DNA of 48,796 bases, from IMG/VR virus record IMGVR_UViG_3300044940_000153, positions 1 through 48,796 of that record, one strand, 5' to 3'. The notes under the pieces were generated by a model. That model worked only from the letters and a program-made list of their open reading frames with translations. It was not told the origin of the DNA and ran no database searches. This DNA comes from a virus. Positions 33,161 through 42,135 of this stretch are shown one piece after another; the first letter of the stretch is position 1, and each line of letters begins with the position of its first letter. Made by a program: the position numbers and the translations under genes.

Positions 33161-33514
33161 TTAATAATACAAATGATAAAGAATAGCGGTTGAAACAGAT
33201 GCTTGCGCGATCATGTAGAATATGGTTAGGAAGAGTCCAATATCCAATACCCCAAAATATGACAACCCGCAAACGCAAAATATATTTACCCAAACATTAT
33301 TACAGAATACACATAAACCCAATGGCTTTCTAATGAACCTAAGAATAGCCTTGTTATTTTCATCTTTAACGCGGTTAGGGAGGGTATCTAAAAACTTGCC
33401 AATAGGATGAAATATGAAACCTTCCTTCAAAAAGTAATTCCAAGTCATGCTTACACATGCGCAAATCGTCGAAAATGCGAAAATCATTAAGACAGTGTTC
33501 CAAATTGGTGTCAT
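33161..33514 (-). CDS. Membrane protein with CxxC motif
   Basis: 117 aa. Hydrophobic segments at ~4-22 (IWNTVLMIFAFSTICACVS) and ~70-115 in two to three helices; between them RKPLGLCVFCNNVWVN has a C-x2-C pair flanking the membrane. Overlaps the upstream stop by 4 nt. Resembles DUF1360-like small membrane proteins with a CxxC at a membrane interface, but the family is uncertain. Confidence 0.55.
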   Translation of the reverse strand: MTPIWNTVLMIFAFSTICACVSMTWNYFLKEGFIFHPIGKFLDTLPNRVKDENNKAILRFIRKPLGLCVFCNNVWVNIFCVCGLSYFGVLDIGLFLTIFYMIAQASVSTAILYHLYY

Positions 33515-34128
33515 ATTAAGGTTAATGAAACTGTAAATGGTTGAAATAATCCGAAATCCGATAAAGGTTCTACCCTAATTGAGTATGTACCTGCCGGCAA
33601 ATATACAGAAAAACGCCCGTCTTTACCAACAGTTATCCAACTATTTGCAATGTTCACCAAATAGCGGGAGGTGGGATTGCCGGAATGTATGACGGGGTTA
33701 ATTTGAATCGTCCGGTGGGTGTCGTTAGATTCACTTAACACCTGATATAAGAGGCTTGTATCGTTAAATTGTTCCTGTGTATTGAGGTCTTCCGCCGGCA
33801 AATTGCATCCGCTCCCGTATTCCGAAAATCCGTGATTCAGTGTTGGATTTGTTTTCAGTGAAAAGCAATCATATCCCGAAACGTTGTAATAAGTACCGTC
33901 CGGTTGCTTGATTTTCAGTAGAATTGTCGAATGTTCATTCACTGCAAAGGGTAGATATAGCACTTGCCCCGCTATCACATTCCGCAATTCCTGTTTATGT
34001 GTCGTTGCCGGAATGCCATAGGTATATTCAAAGGTATATATTCCATCCTGCTCTGCATCAATGCCTAAATTGAGACATTCACACGAACCATAGCAGGCTA
34101 AATCATATGGGTATTCACAGCAAAACAT
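33511..34128 (-). CDS. Cys-rich virion protein
   Basis: 205 aa. The N-terminus MFCCEYPYDLACYGSCECLN has five Cys in about 18 residues, then beta-rich sequence ending in an Ig-like motif YLPAGTYSIRVEPLSDFG. Likely a structural protein, perhaps tail- or head-associated, in which disulphides or metal binding add stability. Lies between neck candidates and membrane genes. Confidence 0.6.
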   Translation of the reverse strand: MFCCEYPYDLACYGSCECLNLGIDAEQDGIYTFEYTYGIPATTHKQELRNVIAGQVLYLPFAVNEHSTILLKIKQPDGTYYNVSGYDCFSLKTNPTLNHGFSEYGSGCNLPAEDLNTQEQFNDTSLLYQVLSESNDTHRTIQINPVIHSGNPTSRYLVNIANSWITVGKDGRFSVYLPAGTYSIRVEPLSDFGLFQPFTVSLTLI

Positions 34129-34146
34129 GATCTTTTAATGGTTTAG

Positions 34147-34713
34147 TTAACAGTCGGTACAAATTTTAATATCTTCTAAGCAATGATCGGGGACGTGTTC
34201 CGTCTGAATCAAAAACGTTAGGTCATAAGATAATAACGCCAAACCTGTTGGCAGTTTCCGCAAAGGCACACCCAATTCATCTTCAAAAATTCGGCGTGGG
34301 TTCATATTGACAGAATTAATTTTCAGTTCAACAAGGCTACCTAATTCGCGCGCATTGGCGATCAAAAAGCGATTCATCAAATAAAATAGGTTATGAACAT
34401 TCGCTTTTAACGCCCAAAAAATCAGCTTTGCCGGCACGGACATTTGATAACTGTCCATACATGCGTGCGTAAGGTATTCGGCATCTTCAAAAACAATCGC
34501 ATCGTCGCCAAAATATAGGTAAAAATAACTACCCAATCCGTCGGCGTTGAGCATTTCAAGGGGCTTTCCGTTGTGTAGTGCAATAACATACGTACTTCCG
34601 TCCGCTTTTGGCTGTAATTCAGCTAAAAAACCGTGATTGAAATACGGGTATGCTTCTTTAATCTTTGATACAAGGCTTTCGCCGATTGCTTGGAGTGATG
34701 TACTAACTGTCAT
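34147..34713 (-). CDS. Head-tail connector candidate
   Basis: 188 aa, mixed alpha/beta with no clear motif. It lies two genes after the basic head/neck candidate, where head-closure or tail-terminator proteins normally occur. Cys only at the extreme C-terminus (CLEDIKICTDC). Assignment is by position only. Confidence 0.5.
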   Translation of the reverse strand: MTVSTSLQAIGESLVSKIKEAYPYFNHGFLAELQPKADGSTYVIALHNGKPLEMLNADGLGSYFYLYFGDDAIVFEDAEYLTHACMDSYQMSVPAKLIFWALKANVHNLFYLMNRFLIANARELGSLVELKINSVNMNPRRIFEDELGVPLRKLPTGLALLSYDLTFLIQTEHVPDHCLEDIKICTDC

Positions 34714-34736
34714 ATAGGTTGATTTTATGATAAGGT

Positions 34737-35423
34737 TTACCGTGATTTCCTTCTTTTGCTACTACCCGGATTATAGGGGGCTGTACCTTTCGCTTGTATT
34801 TTCGGGATTTTCGCACCACGTCCCAAGATTCCTTCAGCCTTCAAAGCAACATACAAAACGTAAGACTTATCCGATGGAGACCAAGAAAACATATCTCCAT
34901 AAGTGTCAATAAGGCTTTCGATAATGACCTTTTCCCGCCTGAAAGATAGTTGCAAGTCGCCCGAACTACCAACCGTTGTTACTTTGATAGATCGAAATAA
35001 TTGCCCGGAATCATATCGATAGGGTTCGTTTCGCGTTCGTCCTGAACTTGCGTTCTTTTGTTTCGGCTTTCGCATTTGTTGGTCAGCGGAGTTAAGACCT
35101 TCCCGAAACAAACGTTCCTGCACCCGCGAGGTTATATCTTCAATCTGTTTCTTAGTCCATTTGATTTCGATTTTGCGGTTACGGCGACGGGATGCGTTTT
35201 TCGCGTCATCGCTTAACCTTTCAAGGGACGCTTGTAATTGCTTTGGTGTAATGTCTTGCCCCGAAAGCAAATTAACCTGCGCCGTTACCGAACGCAGGTT
35301 GCTTAATTCGTCCGAAACGGAAAAGATACTCTTAGTCGTTCGGACACCGATGCCCAAACGCGTGCCGGCTTTAGAAATCGCTTTCCGCACCCGTTGAAGT
35401 ATGCTTTTTCGTTTCTTTGCCAT
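34737..35423 (-). CDS. Basic neck protein, HK97 gp10-like candidate
   Basis: 228 aa, very basic N-terminus (MAKKRKSILQRVRKAISKAG) and C-terminus (GSSKRRKSR). The middle has RYDSGQLFRSIKVTT, a pattern common to phage gp10-type neck proteins (YDTGxLRxS), then SDKSYVLYVALKAEG. Likely acts in head-tail joining. Its start sits next to a near-copy of the ATGGCAAAG start context found at 35491. Confidence 0.55.
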   Translation of the reverse strand: MAKKRKSILQRVRKAISKAGTRLGIGVRTTKSIFSVSDELSNLRSVTAQVNLLSGQDITPKQLQASLERLSDDAKNASRRRNRKIEIKWTKKQIEDITSRVQERLFREGLNSADQQMRKPKQKNASSGRTRNEPYRYDSGQLFRSIKVTTVGSSGDLQLSFRREKVIIESLIDTYGDMFSWSPSDKSYVLYVALKAEGILGRGAKIPKIQAKGTAPYNPGSSKRRKSR

Positions 35424-35437
35424 GTTAGTTTATGAAT

Positions 35438-35539
35438 TTAAGAACATCCCTTGCAACCTTTGCCGGACGAACTTGATCCTTTCTTTGCCATGTTATTTCT
35501 TAGGTTTGGGTTTGCCTTTTTCTTATCGTCGTAAGACAT
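35438..35539 (-). CDS. 33-aa protein ending KGCKGCS
   Basis: Small ORF from ATG 35539 (MSYDDKKKANPNLRNN...) with an internal ATG at 35491 giving a 17-aa MAKKGSSSSGKGCKGCS. The C-x2-C ending echoes the C-R-T-C-G-G of the next gene upstream. Found among head genes; likely a real minor protein, perhaps metal-binding. Confidence 0.5.
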   Translation of the reverse strand: MSYDDKKKANPNLRNNMAKKGSSSSGKGCKGCS

Positions 35540-35559
35540 AGTTATAAATATTAAAGTGT

Positions 35560-35739
35560 TTATCCGCCACACGTTCTACATGCTTTCGTTTTTGCAGGTC
35601 GTACACGCCGTTCACTGACCGTTAAGGATGTTTTTTGTGTCTGTTCCGTCTGGTATTGCGCCTGCCGTTCCGCTTGTTTCGCTTCGCTGAAGGTTAGCCC
35701 TTCCGCGATTCTGTCCCGTATTTCTCTTAACTTAAACAT
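35560..35739 (-). CDS. 59-aa helical protein with CxxC tail
   Basis: Starts MFKLREIRDRIAEGLTFSEA, a helical amphipathic stretch, then Gln/Thr-rich sequence and a terminal ACRTCGG. Fills the gap between the 333-aa head gene and neck genes in the right orientation. Similar small helix-plus-CxxC proteins occur beside capsid genes of Bacteroidota phages by my recollection. Confidence 0.55.
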   Translation of the reverse strand: MFKLREIRDRIAEGLTFSEAKQAERQAQYQTEQTQKTSLTVSERRVRPAKTKACRTCGG

Positions 35740-35760
35740 AAAACAACATAAAGTAATGCG

Positions 35761-36762
35761 TTAAAAACCAACTGAACTAATCTTTGAGCCGGTGCAACTT
35801 ACGCAAAGTTTGTCATAATTGCGAATGTTTTTTTGCACGGATTCGATGACTACTTTTAGGGCTTTGTCGTACTTATCTTGGTACACATTTTTAATCGTCT
35901 GCCATGCGTCGGGGTCTGCCGTAGAACCATTGATACGTGATGAAAATTGCGCATATTCCGCTATTGCAACTGCTATCCGAAACCGCAATGCCAGCCCAAA
36001 ATGGGCAGACAGGTTGCAAAATAACCGCGTTGCATCGCATCGAACGCCCACATCAGCACTAAGTCCAAACGTTTTAGAGTCGTTTCCCGTCCCGTTCCAG
36101 CCCGCTATTTCAAGATACTTATCATTCGTATAAGCACATCCACCGCAACATGGGACACTGATGTTGTTACGTTCAGCGACCCATGTGTCAGCGGTTTCGA
36201 GTTGGTTATTAGCCATCAATATCTTTATATCCGTGCAATCGGTTTGGTAGTCTAAGTTAATAGTAGCCTCCAAACCCGGAAACACATCAACGGTTTCACT
36301 CAAAACGGAATTATCACGTTCATAGATCGTAACGGTAGCCGTACCGGTGCTGTTAGTCAAAACGTTAATCGTATTAATGTAAATAACTTGCATGGGCGAA
36401 TTGGTGATGCGTTTGCGAATCCTAATCCCACGCATCTTGTTGGCAACGGGATTATAGGTATTACTGTTTAAGTAACCAATATGTGTCGCGTGCAAGTCAT
36501 TATTTATGATCAAGTTAGCCTGACTGCTTAATTTATCCAAAACCTCTGAACACATCTCTAACGTTGCCGATTGGTAGATGTGTTCAAATGTTAGTATTCC
36601 GGTTTCGTTGACATCCCTGTTTGCAATATGCGTGATCGTCTCGAAGGTTATTCCCGCAAGTTCATCAACATATAAGCCTGTTTTCGGTGCAGGTTTCCCC
36701 GCTTCGCAGCGAGCGTGCAATCCGACAAGGTCTTTTAAGCATTCAGGTAGTCTAAGAAACAT
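35761..36762 (-). CDS. Head/connector structural protein
   Basis: 333 aa directly downstream of the major capsid candidate. The N-terminal third (LYVDELAGITFETITHIANRD) and beta-rich middle (TATVTIYERDNSVLSETVDV), then a Cys cluster VPCCGGCAYTN (~208-218) and a helical C-terminus. Likely an adaptor or connector; Cys-rich like other virion proteins here. No family motif. Confidence 0.6.
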   Translation of the reverse strand: MFLRLPECLKDLVGLHARCEAGKPAPKTGLYVDELAGITFETITHIANRDVNETGILTFEHIYQSATLEMCSEVLDKLSSQANLIINNDLHATHIGYLNSNTYNPVANKMRGIRIRKRITNSPMQVIYINTINVLTNSTGTATVTIYERDNSVLSETVDVFPGLEATINLDYQTDCTDIKILMANNQLETADTWVAERNNISVPCCGGCAYTNDKYLEIAGWNGTGNDSKTFGLSADVGVRCDATRLFCNLSAHFGLALRFRIAVAIAEYAQFSSRINGSTADPDAWQTIKNVYQDKYDKALKVVIESVQKNIRNYDKLCVSCTGSKISSVGF

Positions 36763-36767
36763 ATGTG

Positions 36768-37808
36768 TTAGATAACGATTGGACGTAAGAAACCTTTTGT
36801 GCGATAAAGACTATCACCGTTGAAATAAAGGTCTTCAGGTAAGGTAAATAAGAACCAACTTAAAGATATACGAATCTTAACAATAGGCTCGTTGTTTGGT
36901 CCGCAAGATTCTTCTTTGATTTCAACATCGAAAAATTGATTTGTAACGGGGTCAACTACACGTTCGCGTACTAAGTCCCCGCCAAACAAACCTGCATATT
37001 CTCCCATGTTGCGGTAATATGGAAGAATTTGAATTGCTCCATATGCACTGGCAATAGTGTGGTTCATACCAAGCCCCGCATTCATGTAGCTATCGTAATA
37101 GTAAGCGAATGAATCATTCATCTTACTAAGATCAAGCCCATTAATATCGCAACAACCGAGATTCAATTTTGTAACAGCAACGTCTAATTCTTCGGCTTGC
37201 CCTATCCACCCGAATCTAGGGCCGCAAGACATATTTTCAATACCACGACGAACTTTGTTATATTCACGTGTAGCAACTTGTTCAGCTGGCGGAGAGCCTT
37301 GCAATAAGTCAATGGTAAACTGACCAGAACCTTCGTTGTTAGCGAGGAAGGGGGCAATGCCGTTTATGTAGTCAATATTTTTTTTATTGATTTGAACCCA
37401 AACGTCATTAAACATATTGTTAAACGTTTGTGCCTTAAATGCACTTGGCGTTTCACAAAGGATGCGAATATCCTCTAATGAAAATTGTTCAACTGCGTTC
37501 GCCGTCATCAACATATCTTGGGTAATATCAAACCCCAATGCAGTTGAATTTGGCAATGTATCACAAACGCTAATTACGTCCGCACTGCTGTTATAAGAAC
37601 GCGGGCGGTATTTTACACGTAATACTTTTGATCTCCCATCCTGTTCAAAACCGACAGCAATGGGATTGACGTTATTTCTTTGCCCGTCAAGAATAAACTG
37701 GGTAAACCCGATTTTATCGCGGGAATTCACGGCACACGTGTTTTGAATAACCTCCTGAAGGTTAGCACATGCCGCCGAGATTTGAATCCCACTACCGTTG
37801 TAAGACAT
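36768..37808 (-). CDS. Candidate major capsid protein
   Basis: 346 aa, between the scaffold candidate and connector genes, the usual capsid position. Typical capsid composition: mixed alpha/beta, many Asn, QTFNNMFNDVWVQINKKN in a helical spine, and a C-terminal beta segment PIVKIRISLSWFLFTLPEDL. It begins MSYNGSGIQISAACANLQ with scattered Cys. HK97 fold is assumed, not shown. Confidence 0.7.
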   Translation of the reverse strand: MSYNGSGIQISAACANLQEVIQNTCAVNSRDKIGFTQFILDGQRNNVNPIAVGFEQDGRSKVLRVKYRPRSYNSSADVISVCDTLPNSTALGFDITQDMLMTANAVEQFSLEDIRILCETPSAFKAQTFNNMFNDVWVQINKKNIDYINGIAPFLANNEGSGQFTIDLLQGSPPAEQVATREYNKVRRGIENMSCGPRFGWIGQAEELDVAVTKLNLGCCDINGLDLSKMNDSFAYYYDSYMNAGLGMNHTIASAYGAIQILPYYRNMGEYAGLFGGDLVRERVVDPVTNQFFDVEIKEESCGPNNEPIVKIRISLSWFLFTLPEDLYFNGDSLYRTKGFLRPIVI

Positions 37809-37836
37809 AGTTGTTAGTTTATTGTTGTAAAAAAGA

Positions 37837-38676
37837 TTAAGCCCTTGCGAATGCGAATTTTTCTTGTAACCTCCGGTGGTTTTCTAAAACCTCCGGAGAT
37901 ACGTTTTGGTTTCGGGGTTCCGGTGTCGCATTATTTAACCCGCCAAAACCTTGTGTACGTTGTTCCGTCCCTTTATTTTGGTTAGGTTGTTTTTGCAACA
38001 TATTTTCTTGCGAAAGTAAGTATTCAATCGTTTCTTCAAAAGTTAATGGTTGTGGTTTTGTCCATTTTTCCGGGCGGAAACGTTGACCCTTGCTGTTGGA
38101 AACGATAATCGTACTACCTTCACGTGTCAATAAGAAATCACCAGATTCAAGCAATTCCTTGATAACGTGATTTTGGGCAGATTTTAACCCCGAACTTAAA
38201 GGCAGTTTCGAGATTGCGAGTTTAATATCAGCCTTAATATCATTAATAGTACGCTCTTTCTCGTAATTCTGCGTTAACTGTGTGATCTGAGCACGCAAGC
38301 CATCATTTTCCTTTTTAAGGTTCGTGATCTTGTCCTCAAAATCCTTAGATGTTTGCGACATACCAGCCTGCGTTTTCGTCTTAATCATCTTGGCAATTTC
38401 GTCTTCAGACTTATTAACAAGATCACTTTCCTTCACGTCAAAATGTTGCACAAACACTTTGTTGAATTTGCTGTAAGTTTCTTGCCGACCCTGTTCAACA
38501 TAAGGGTTGATAAATTCCGAATCCGTAGATATTAAAGCCCGTTGGTGTGCGATAATTTTAGCGATTACCTCCTGTGGCTTCACGTCTTCCTGTTTGCCAA
38601 AAAGCGGGCTAGGATCATCATATCCTAAGCCGATAAAGATTTCAGCTAAAGGATTAATAGGTGTATTATTTTCCAT
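37837..38676 (-). CDS. Scaffolding protein candidate
   Basis: 279 aa. Central coiled coil (~105-150, MSQTSKDFEDKITNLKKEND..., THEN LTQNYEKERTINDIKADI) and a Gln/Asn/Pro-rich, disordered C-terminus. Position between portal and capsid plus this composition indicates a capsid scaffold; a fused protease is not visible. Confidence 0.65.
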   Translation of the reverse strand: MENNTPINPLAEIFIGLGYDDPSPLFGKQEDVKPQEVIAKIIAHQRALISTDSEFINPYVEQGRQETYSKFNKVFVQHFDVKESDLVNKSEDEIAKMIKTKTQAGMSQTSKDFEDKITNLKKENDGLRAQITQLTQNYEKERTINDIKADIKLAISKLPLSSGLKSAQNHVIKELLESGDFLLTREGSTIIVSNSKGQRFRPEKWTKPQPLTFEETIEYLLSQENMLQKQPNQNKGTEQRTQGFGGLNNATPEPRNQNVSPEVLENHRRLQEKFAFARA

Positions 38677-38947
38677 TTTCTCTTGCTTGTTTTCTAAGGT
38701 CTTTCATGGATAATTTGGTTTCTTCGTTTACTTCGGTAGCATTATCAAGCTGATCTTTCATACTATTTAATGCCATCTCAGATGTCAAATTAGGATCGTC
38801 GTAACTAACTTCGTAAATCGAAGGCTGTGCTTGATACCGTTTCAGCTGTTCCACCGAATTGGCTTTGAAGTACGTCTGCTGTCTCTTGTTCCTTACGCGC
38901 CAATATTGCAGCGATTCTTGCGTCAAGGGCGGTTGCAATGGTGTCAT
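38666..38947 (-). CDS. Small protein overlapping portal gene end
   Basis: 93 aa if started at 38947, overlapping the portal C-terminus by 143 nt in another frame. A downstream ATG at 38776 gives 36 aa (MALNSMKDQLDNATE...) without overlap. The C-terminus is charged and helical. Overlaps the scaffold start by 11 nt. The start is undecided; the 38666-38776 part is the most secure. Confidence 0.45.
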   Translation of the reverse strand: MTPLQPPLTQESLQYWRVRNKRQQTYFKANSVEQLKRYQAQPSIYEVSYDDPNLTSEMALNSMKDQLDNATEVNEETKLSMKDLRKQARENGK

Positions 38948-40520
38948 ATGAGGAGTCTAAAAACCAATTAGTTAAATTATCATCTATTTTTGCCTGCTCT
39001 TCATCAATCAATTTAAGCAGTTCGGAATATGCGTGCGTACTTTTGCCGGCTTCATCTTGCGTCATTACACCGGTATCTACATAAATAGATGTTTCGGCGG
39101 TCGTTTTCAAATACAAAGGATCATAGCGAATCAAGAAATCATTGATCTTGATTTTAATAGGATCATTTGCGTTGATATGTTTTTGCAAACGACTAATGGA
39201 ATCAGCACGTAAAGGATCAAAAGGTGATTGAACAGATTTTAATAAGTCATCCGTTAAGTCGGCTTTTGTTTCAATCGTGAACGTAGTAGGTTTAATCACT
39301 AACACCGGTTCAGCAGTATTGAATCTGCGCATTCGCTCGATATAATTCAAAGCTGAATATTCAACATTACCAAACAGCATGTCGGCAATTTGCATCAGAA
39401 ACGAATAAAATTCTGCTCTATCCCATTCCTTTGCTATCCCCGATTGTGCCTCATCCACGAATTGCAGATTAAGGGACTCCAATGCCTTTGTTAACATCAG
39501 TTGCCAGTCTGCTTTTTGCTCTTGAATAATATCAACGGGTGGTGATATGTATTCGAGCATCGGACGGGTTTTTTCGGGTTCACCGGGATTGCTTTTCCGA
39601 CGAATGAAAATAGTTGCAGGTGAAAAAGCGTAATTATGTATTCCTGTCCCTTTGCACGACCCACACGTATCAAATCCACCATCGTCCAAATATATTTTCC
39701 CATTTCCATGACACGTTGGGCATTCGATTTCTTCCATTTCCTTGATCGGAAATGCACATGAGCTTTTCGTAACCTGCCATTCGGAATAGAACATTAACGC
39801 TTGATTCGCATACTCTACAAAAGGTTGGAAGAAAGACGTAAACACACCGTCCGTCGTCATGTTCCCACCCAAAACAGTATAAGGTATTTCGCCTAACTCG
39901 TGGAAATGTTGATCCGTAATAGTATATCCGTTCGTGTTTTTGACGAATCGCACTACCCTTTCACGATCAATCGCATACCCACTTTCGACGTTCTTATTGA
40001 ACCCGCTATACATTTTGTCTGCAAAAATTATCAAGTCTTCGTCAGCATAAAGCTGATTTTTAGACCAGATAATTTTCATATTAACATCAACAGACTGATT
40101 TGGTGGTGGAGTCGGGAATTTTGGCACAATAACTAACCATGCGTTTGGGTCTTCAATCATGGCTTGTAGGCAGTATTGTTGTATAAATGTATCAAACAAT
40201 AAACCTTTTCCATGACCAAAACGAGCATCTTTAAGATATTGCGTTGTTTCGGTTGAAGCTACCCACCGATGATCTGCCGTTTGGAATATCTTGTAAATCG
40301 AGTTCTTTGCCTTCAGAAAAAGCGGATACGTAATATGTGCGAAATTATTTTTGCGCCAATTGAATACGTGATCATCTTCCGAAGGATGTTGTTTTAACAA
40401 TAGTTTAGCACATGACTTATCCATGCGGGAGTGGCACATCACCTCTTCCGCAATTTCTTTCGCTCTGGAATTATCCCACTGCAAAGCGTGTAGGTTCGTC
40501 AATGCTTGTTCTATTGTCAT
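38805..40520 (-). CDS. Portal protein with inserted DnaJ-like zinc ribbon
   Basis: 571 aa. Portal-like layout: an N-terminal wing (LFLKAKNSIYKIFQTADHRW, EYANQALMFYSEW) and C-terminal crown. An insertion at ~265-300 has two CxxCxGxG motifs, CPTCHGNGKIYL and CGSCKGTGI, spaced like half of a DnaJ zinc-finger domain. Zn-ribbon insertions in portals are seen in some Bacteroidota phages, but the role here is unknown. Forms the dodecameric DNA gate of the capsid. Confidence 0.85.
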   Translation of the reverse strand: MTIEQALTNLHALQWDNSRAKEIAEEVMCHSRMDKSCAKLLLKQHPSEDDHVFNWRKNNFAHITYPLFLKAKNSIYKIFQTADHRWVASTETTQYLKDARFGHGKGLLFDTFIQQYCLQAMIEDPNAWLVIVPKFPTPPPNQSVDVNMKIIWSKNQLYADEDLIIFADKMYSGFNKNVESGYAIDRERVVRFVKNTNGYTITDQHFHELGEIPYTVLGGNMTTDGVFTSFFQPFVEYANQALMFYSEWQVTKSSCAFPIKEMEEIECPTCHGNGKIYLDDGGFDTCGSCKGTGIHNYAFSPATIFIRRKSNPGEPEKTRPMLEYISPPVDIIQEQKADWQLMLTKALESLNLQFVDEAQSGIAKEWDRAEFYSFLMQIADMLFGNVEYSALNYIERMRRFNTAEPVLVIKPTTFTIETKADLTDDLLKSVQSPFDPLRADSISRLQKHINANDPIKIKINDFLIRYDPLYLKTTAETSIYVDTGVMTQDEAGKSTHAYSELLKLIDEEQAKIDDNLTNWFLDSSYDTIATALDARIAAILARKEQETADVLQSQFGGTAETVSSTAFDLRS

Positions 40521-40524
40521 TTTG

Positions 40525-41262
40525 TTACTTATAAATAACCCAAGATTTATGTTCCCGGTAAACGCCTAAAGCGTATTTATGTACGAACGTTTCGACGGCA
40601 CGGGCTACTTCAAATCCGGGATGCGCTCCGGCGATAACGTAATCGTGTCCTGCCAAAACTCCACCTTGACGGACTTTGGGATACCATGCCTCCATATCTG
40701 CCAACACGCTTTCGTATGAATGATGACCATCCACCCAAACCGCAAAGACTGATCCGTCGGCAAATTCTTGGGCAACGGGTACGGAAAATCCTTCAATAGT
40801 TCTAACATAGTCCTTAACGGGTTCAATGTTTTTGAAAAATTCGGTTTTAGCGGAATGCTTTGTACCGGGCGAACTTTCGACCCAACGATAACCGTCAGCA
40901 GTGATAATACAGTCAGCGATGAACGGATCAATATTTACAAAATTGATTTCCTTACCACGTGAGCGGGCAAAGCGTACCAATTCAGCCATATAAACCGTGC
41001 TTTTACCAACCCATGAACCAATCTCCACAATCATATCCCCGTTTTCCGCGCTGTTTACGAATTGCTTATAGAGGTCGTCATAGTCAAAGAAACCGAACGG
41101 GGTACGGATGTTCAAATATTCCGACGGCTCAAAAGCCAACAGTTGCTTTTCAAAGTCTGCTATTTTGTCTACCGACTTAGGTAAGACAGTACCTACTTCT
41201 GTACCATTTATTGTTTCGCTTATTGGATTAGTCTCGGATTCCGACTTTTGTTTTTGAGACAT
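40525..41262 (-). CDS. Class I SAM-dependent methyltransferase
   Basis: 245 aa. SAM motif I MIVEIGSWVGKSTVYMAEL (~77-95), acidic motif II FVNIDPF (~107-113), and a substrate-side motif VWVDGHHSYESVLADMEAW then GGVLAGHDY; this is the Methyltransf_24/CmcI-like layout used on small molecules or glycans. The N-terminal ~30 residues are a Ser/Glu-rich tail. Paired and overlapping with a glycosyltransferase gene, so sugar methylation is plausible. Confidence 0.85.
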   Translation of the reverse strand: MSQKQKSESETNPISETINGTEVGTVLPKSVDKIADFEKQLLAFEPSEYLNIRTPFGFFDYDDLYKQFVNSAENGDMIVEIGSWVGKSTVYMAELVRFARSRGKEINFVNIDPFIADCIITADGYRWVESSPGTKHSAKTEFFKNIEPVKDYVRTIEGFSVPVAQEFADGSVFAVWVDGHHSYESVLADMEAWYPKVRQGGVLAGHDYVIAGAHPGFEVARAVETFVHKYALGVYREHKSWVIYK

Positions 41263-42133
41263 GGTTAAATGGTTCTATTTTGTTAAATGGTCTTACGGTT
41301 TCGTGGTATCGTTTGACTAAGTTATTATAGATCGAAACAATATGATTCGGTGGGTTCAATCCATAAAGCATTGTTCCAATGTGTCGGGTTTGTACCGCCT
41401 CCGCGCCAATCCAGCCGTTATAAGCTACCTTAAATTCATGATCTCCGTATAGAGGTACGAATGGAACGGGGTCAGTTTGAACACCCAAGCGCGCGCCGGC
41501 AATGTGAAAGAAAAACTCGTCCGGGAAATCCTGTCTCCACGTCCGCACCGCGTTAATCCCTTGCGCCCAAAGCCGTTTTACTTCATCAAAAAAGTCTTTC
41601 ATGCGTTCGTTTTTGACAAAGTACATGAAAGAACTATTGATCTGTGGTAATACTTTCCCCTGTAATTCGTAATTTTCGACTAAGCTGTTATTGAGCGGAT
41701 GCCAAAGATTGTCAGGGAAGGTGCTTTCTACGATACGTTTACCGGTATCACAATTCAGAAGGTTGTAAGTTTGTGCGCAATAATCCTTATCAGAATCAAA
41801 AATCGCCATAATCTCTGAACCTTTGCCGGTATGAATGATCGTATCAGCATCCAACCAAAGCGTTTTATCAAAGGGCGTAAAATCATATAAACGTGTTTTC
41901 GCACGGAAATAGGATTTCTTATTGTCATAGATATAATATTCCGTCGGGCAAACACTTTTAGCGTCAAACATGCGCCAGTGTGCCGGCTTTAGGTCAACCA
42001 CCGCCGATTCTTCATATAAGATAGCGGTTTTGAGGTGCGGACAATTAGCCTTAATGCTCAAACAAGCATTGAAAGCCATTCGCCCGTAAATGCGATCACC
42101 TAAAGCTAAGAATACTACTCCCTGACTTGCCAT
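41228..42133 (-). CDS. GT8-like glycosyltransferase
   Basis: 301 aa with the GT-A fold signs: N-terminal VVFLALGDRIYGRMAFNACLSI, metal-binding DxD in LWLDADTII (D95, D97), then FMYFVKNERMKDFF and PDEFFFHIAGARLG. Resembles glycogenin-type GT8 enzymes. It lies in the structural operon, so it may decorate virion proteins or modify host surface glycans after infection. Overlaps the methyltransferase start by 35 nt. Confidence 0.75.
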   Translation of the reverse strand: MASQGVVFLALGDRIYGRMAFNACLSIKANCPHLKTAILYEESAVVDLKPAHWRMFDAKSVCPTEYYIYDNKKSYFRAKTRLYDFTPFDKTLWLDADTIIHTGKGSEIMAIFDSDKDYCAQTYNLLNCDTGKRIVESTFPDNLWHPLNNSLVENYELQGKVLPQINSSFMYFVKNERMKDFFDEVKRLWAQGINAVRTWRQDFPDEFFFHIAGARLGVQTDPVPFVPLYGDHEFKVAYNGWIGAEAVQTRHIGTMLYGLNPPNHIVSIYNNLVKRYHETVRPFNKIEPFNHVSKTKVGIRD

Positions 42134-42135
42134 TC

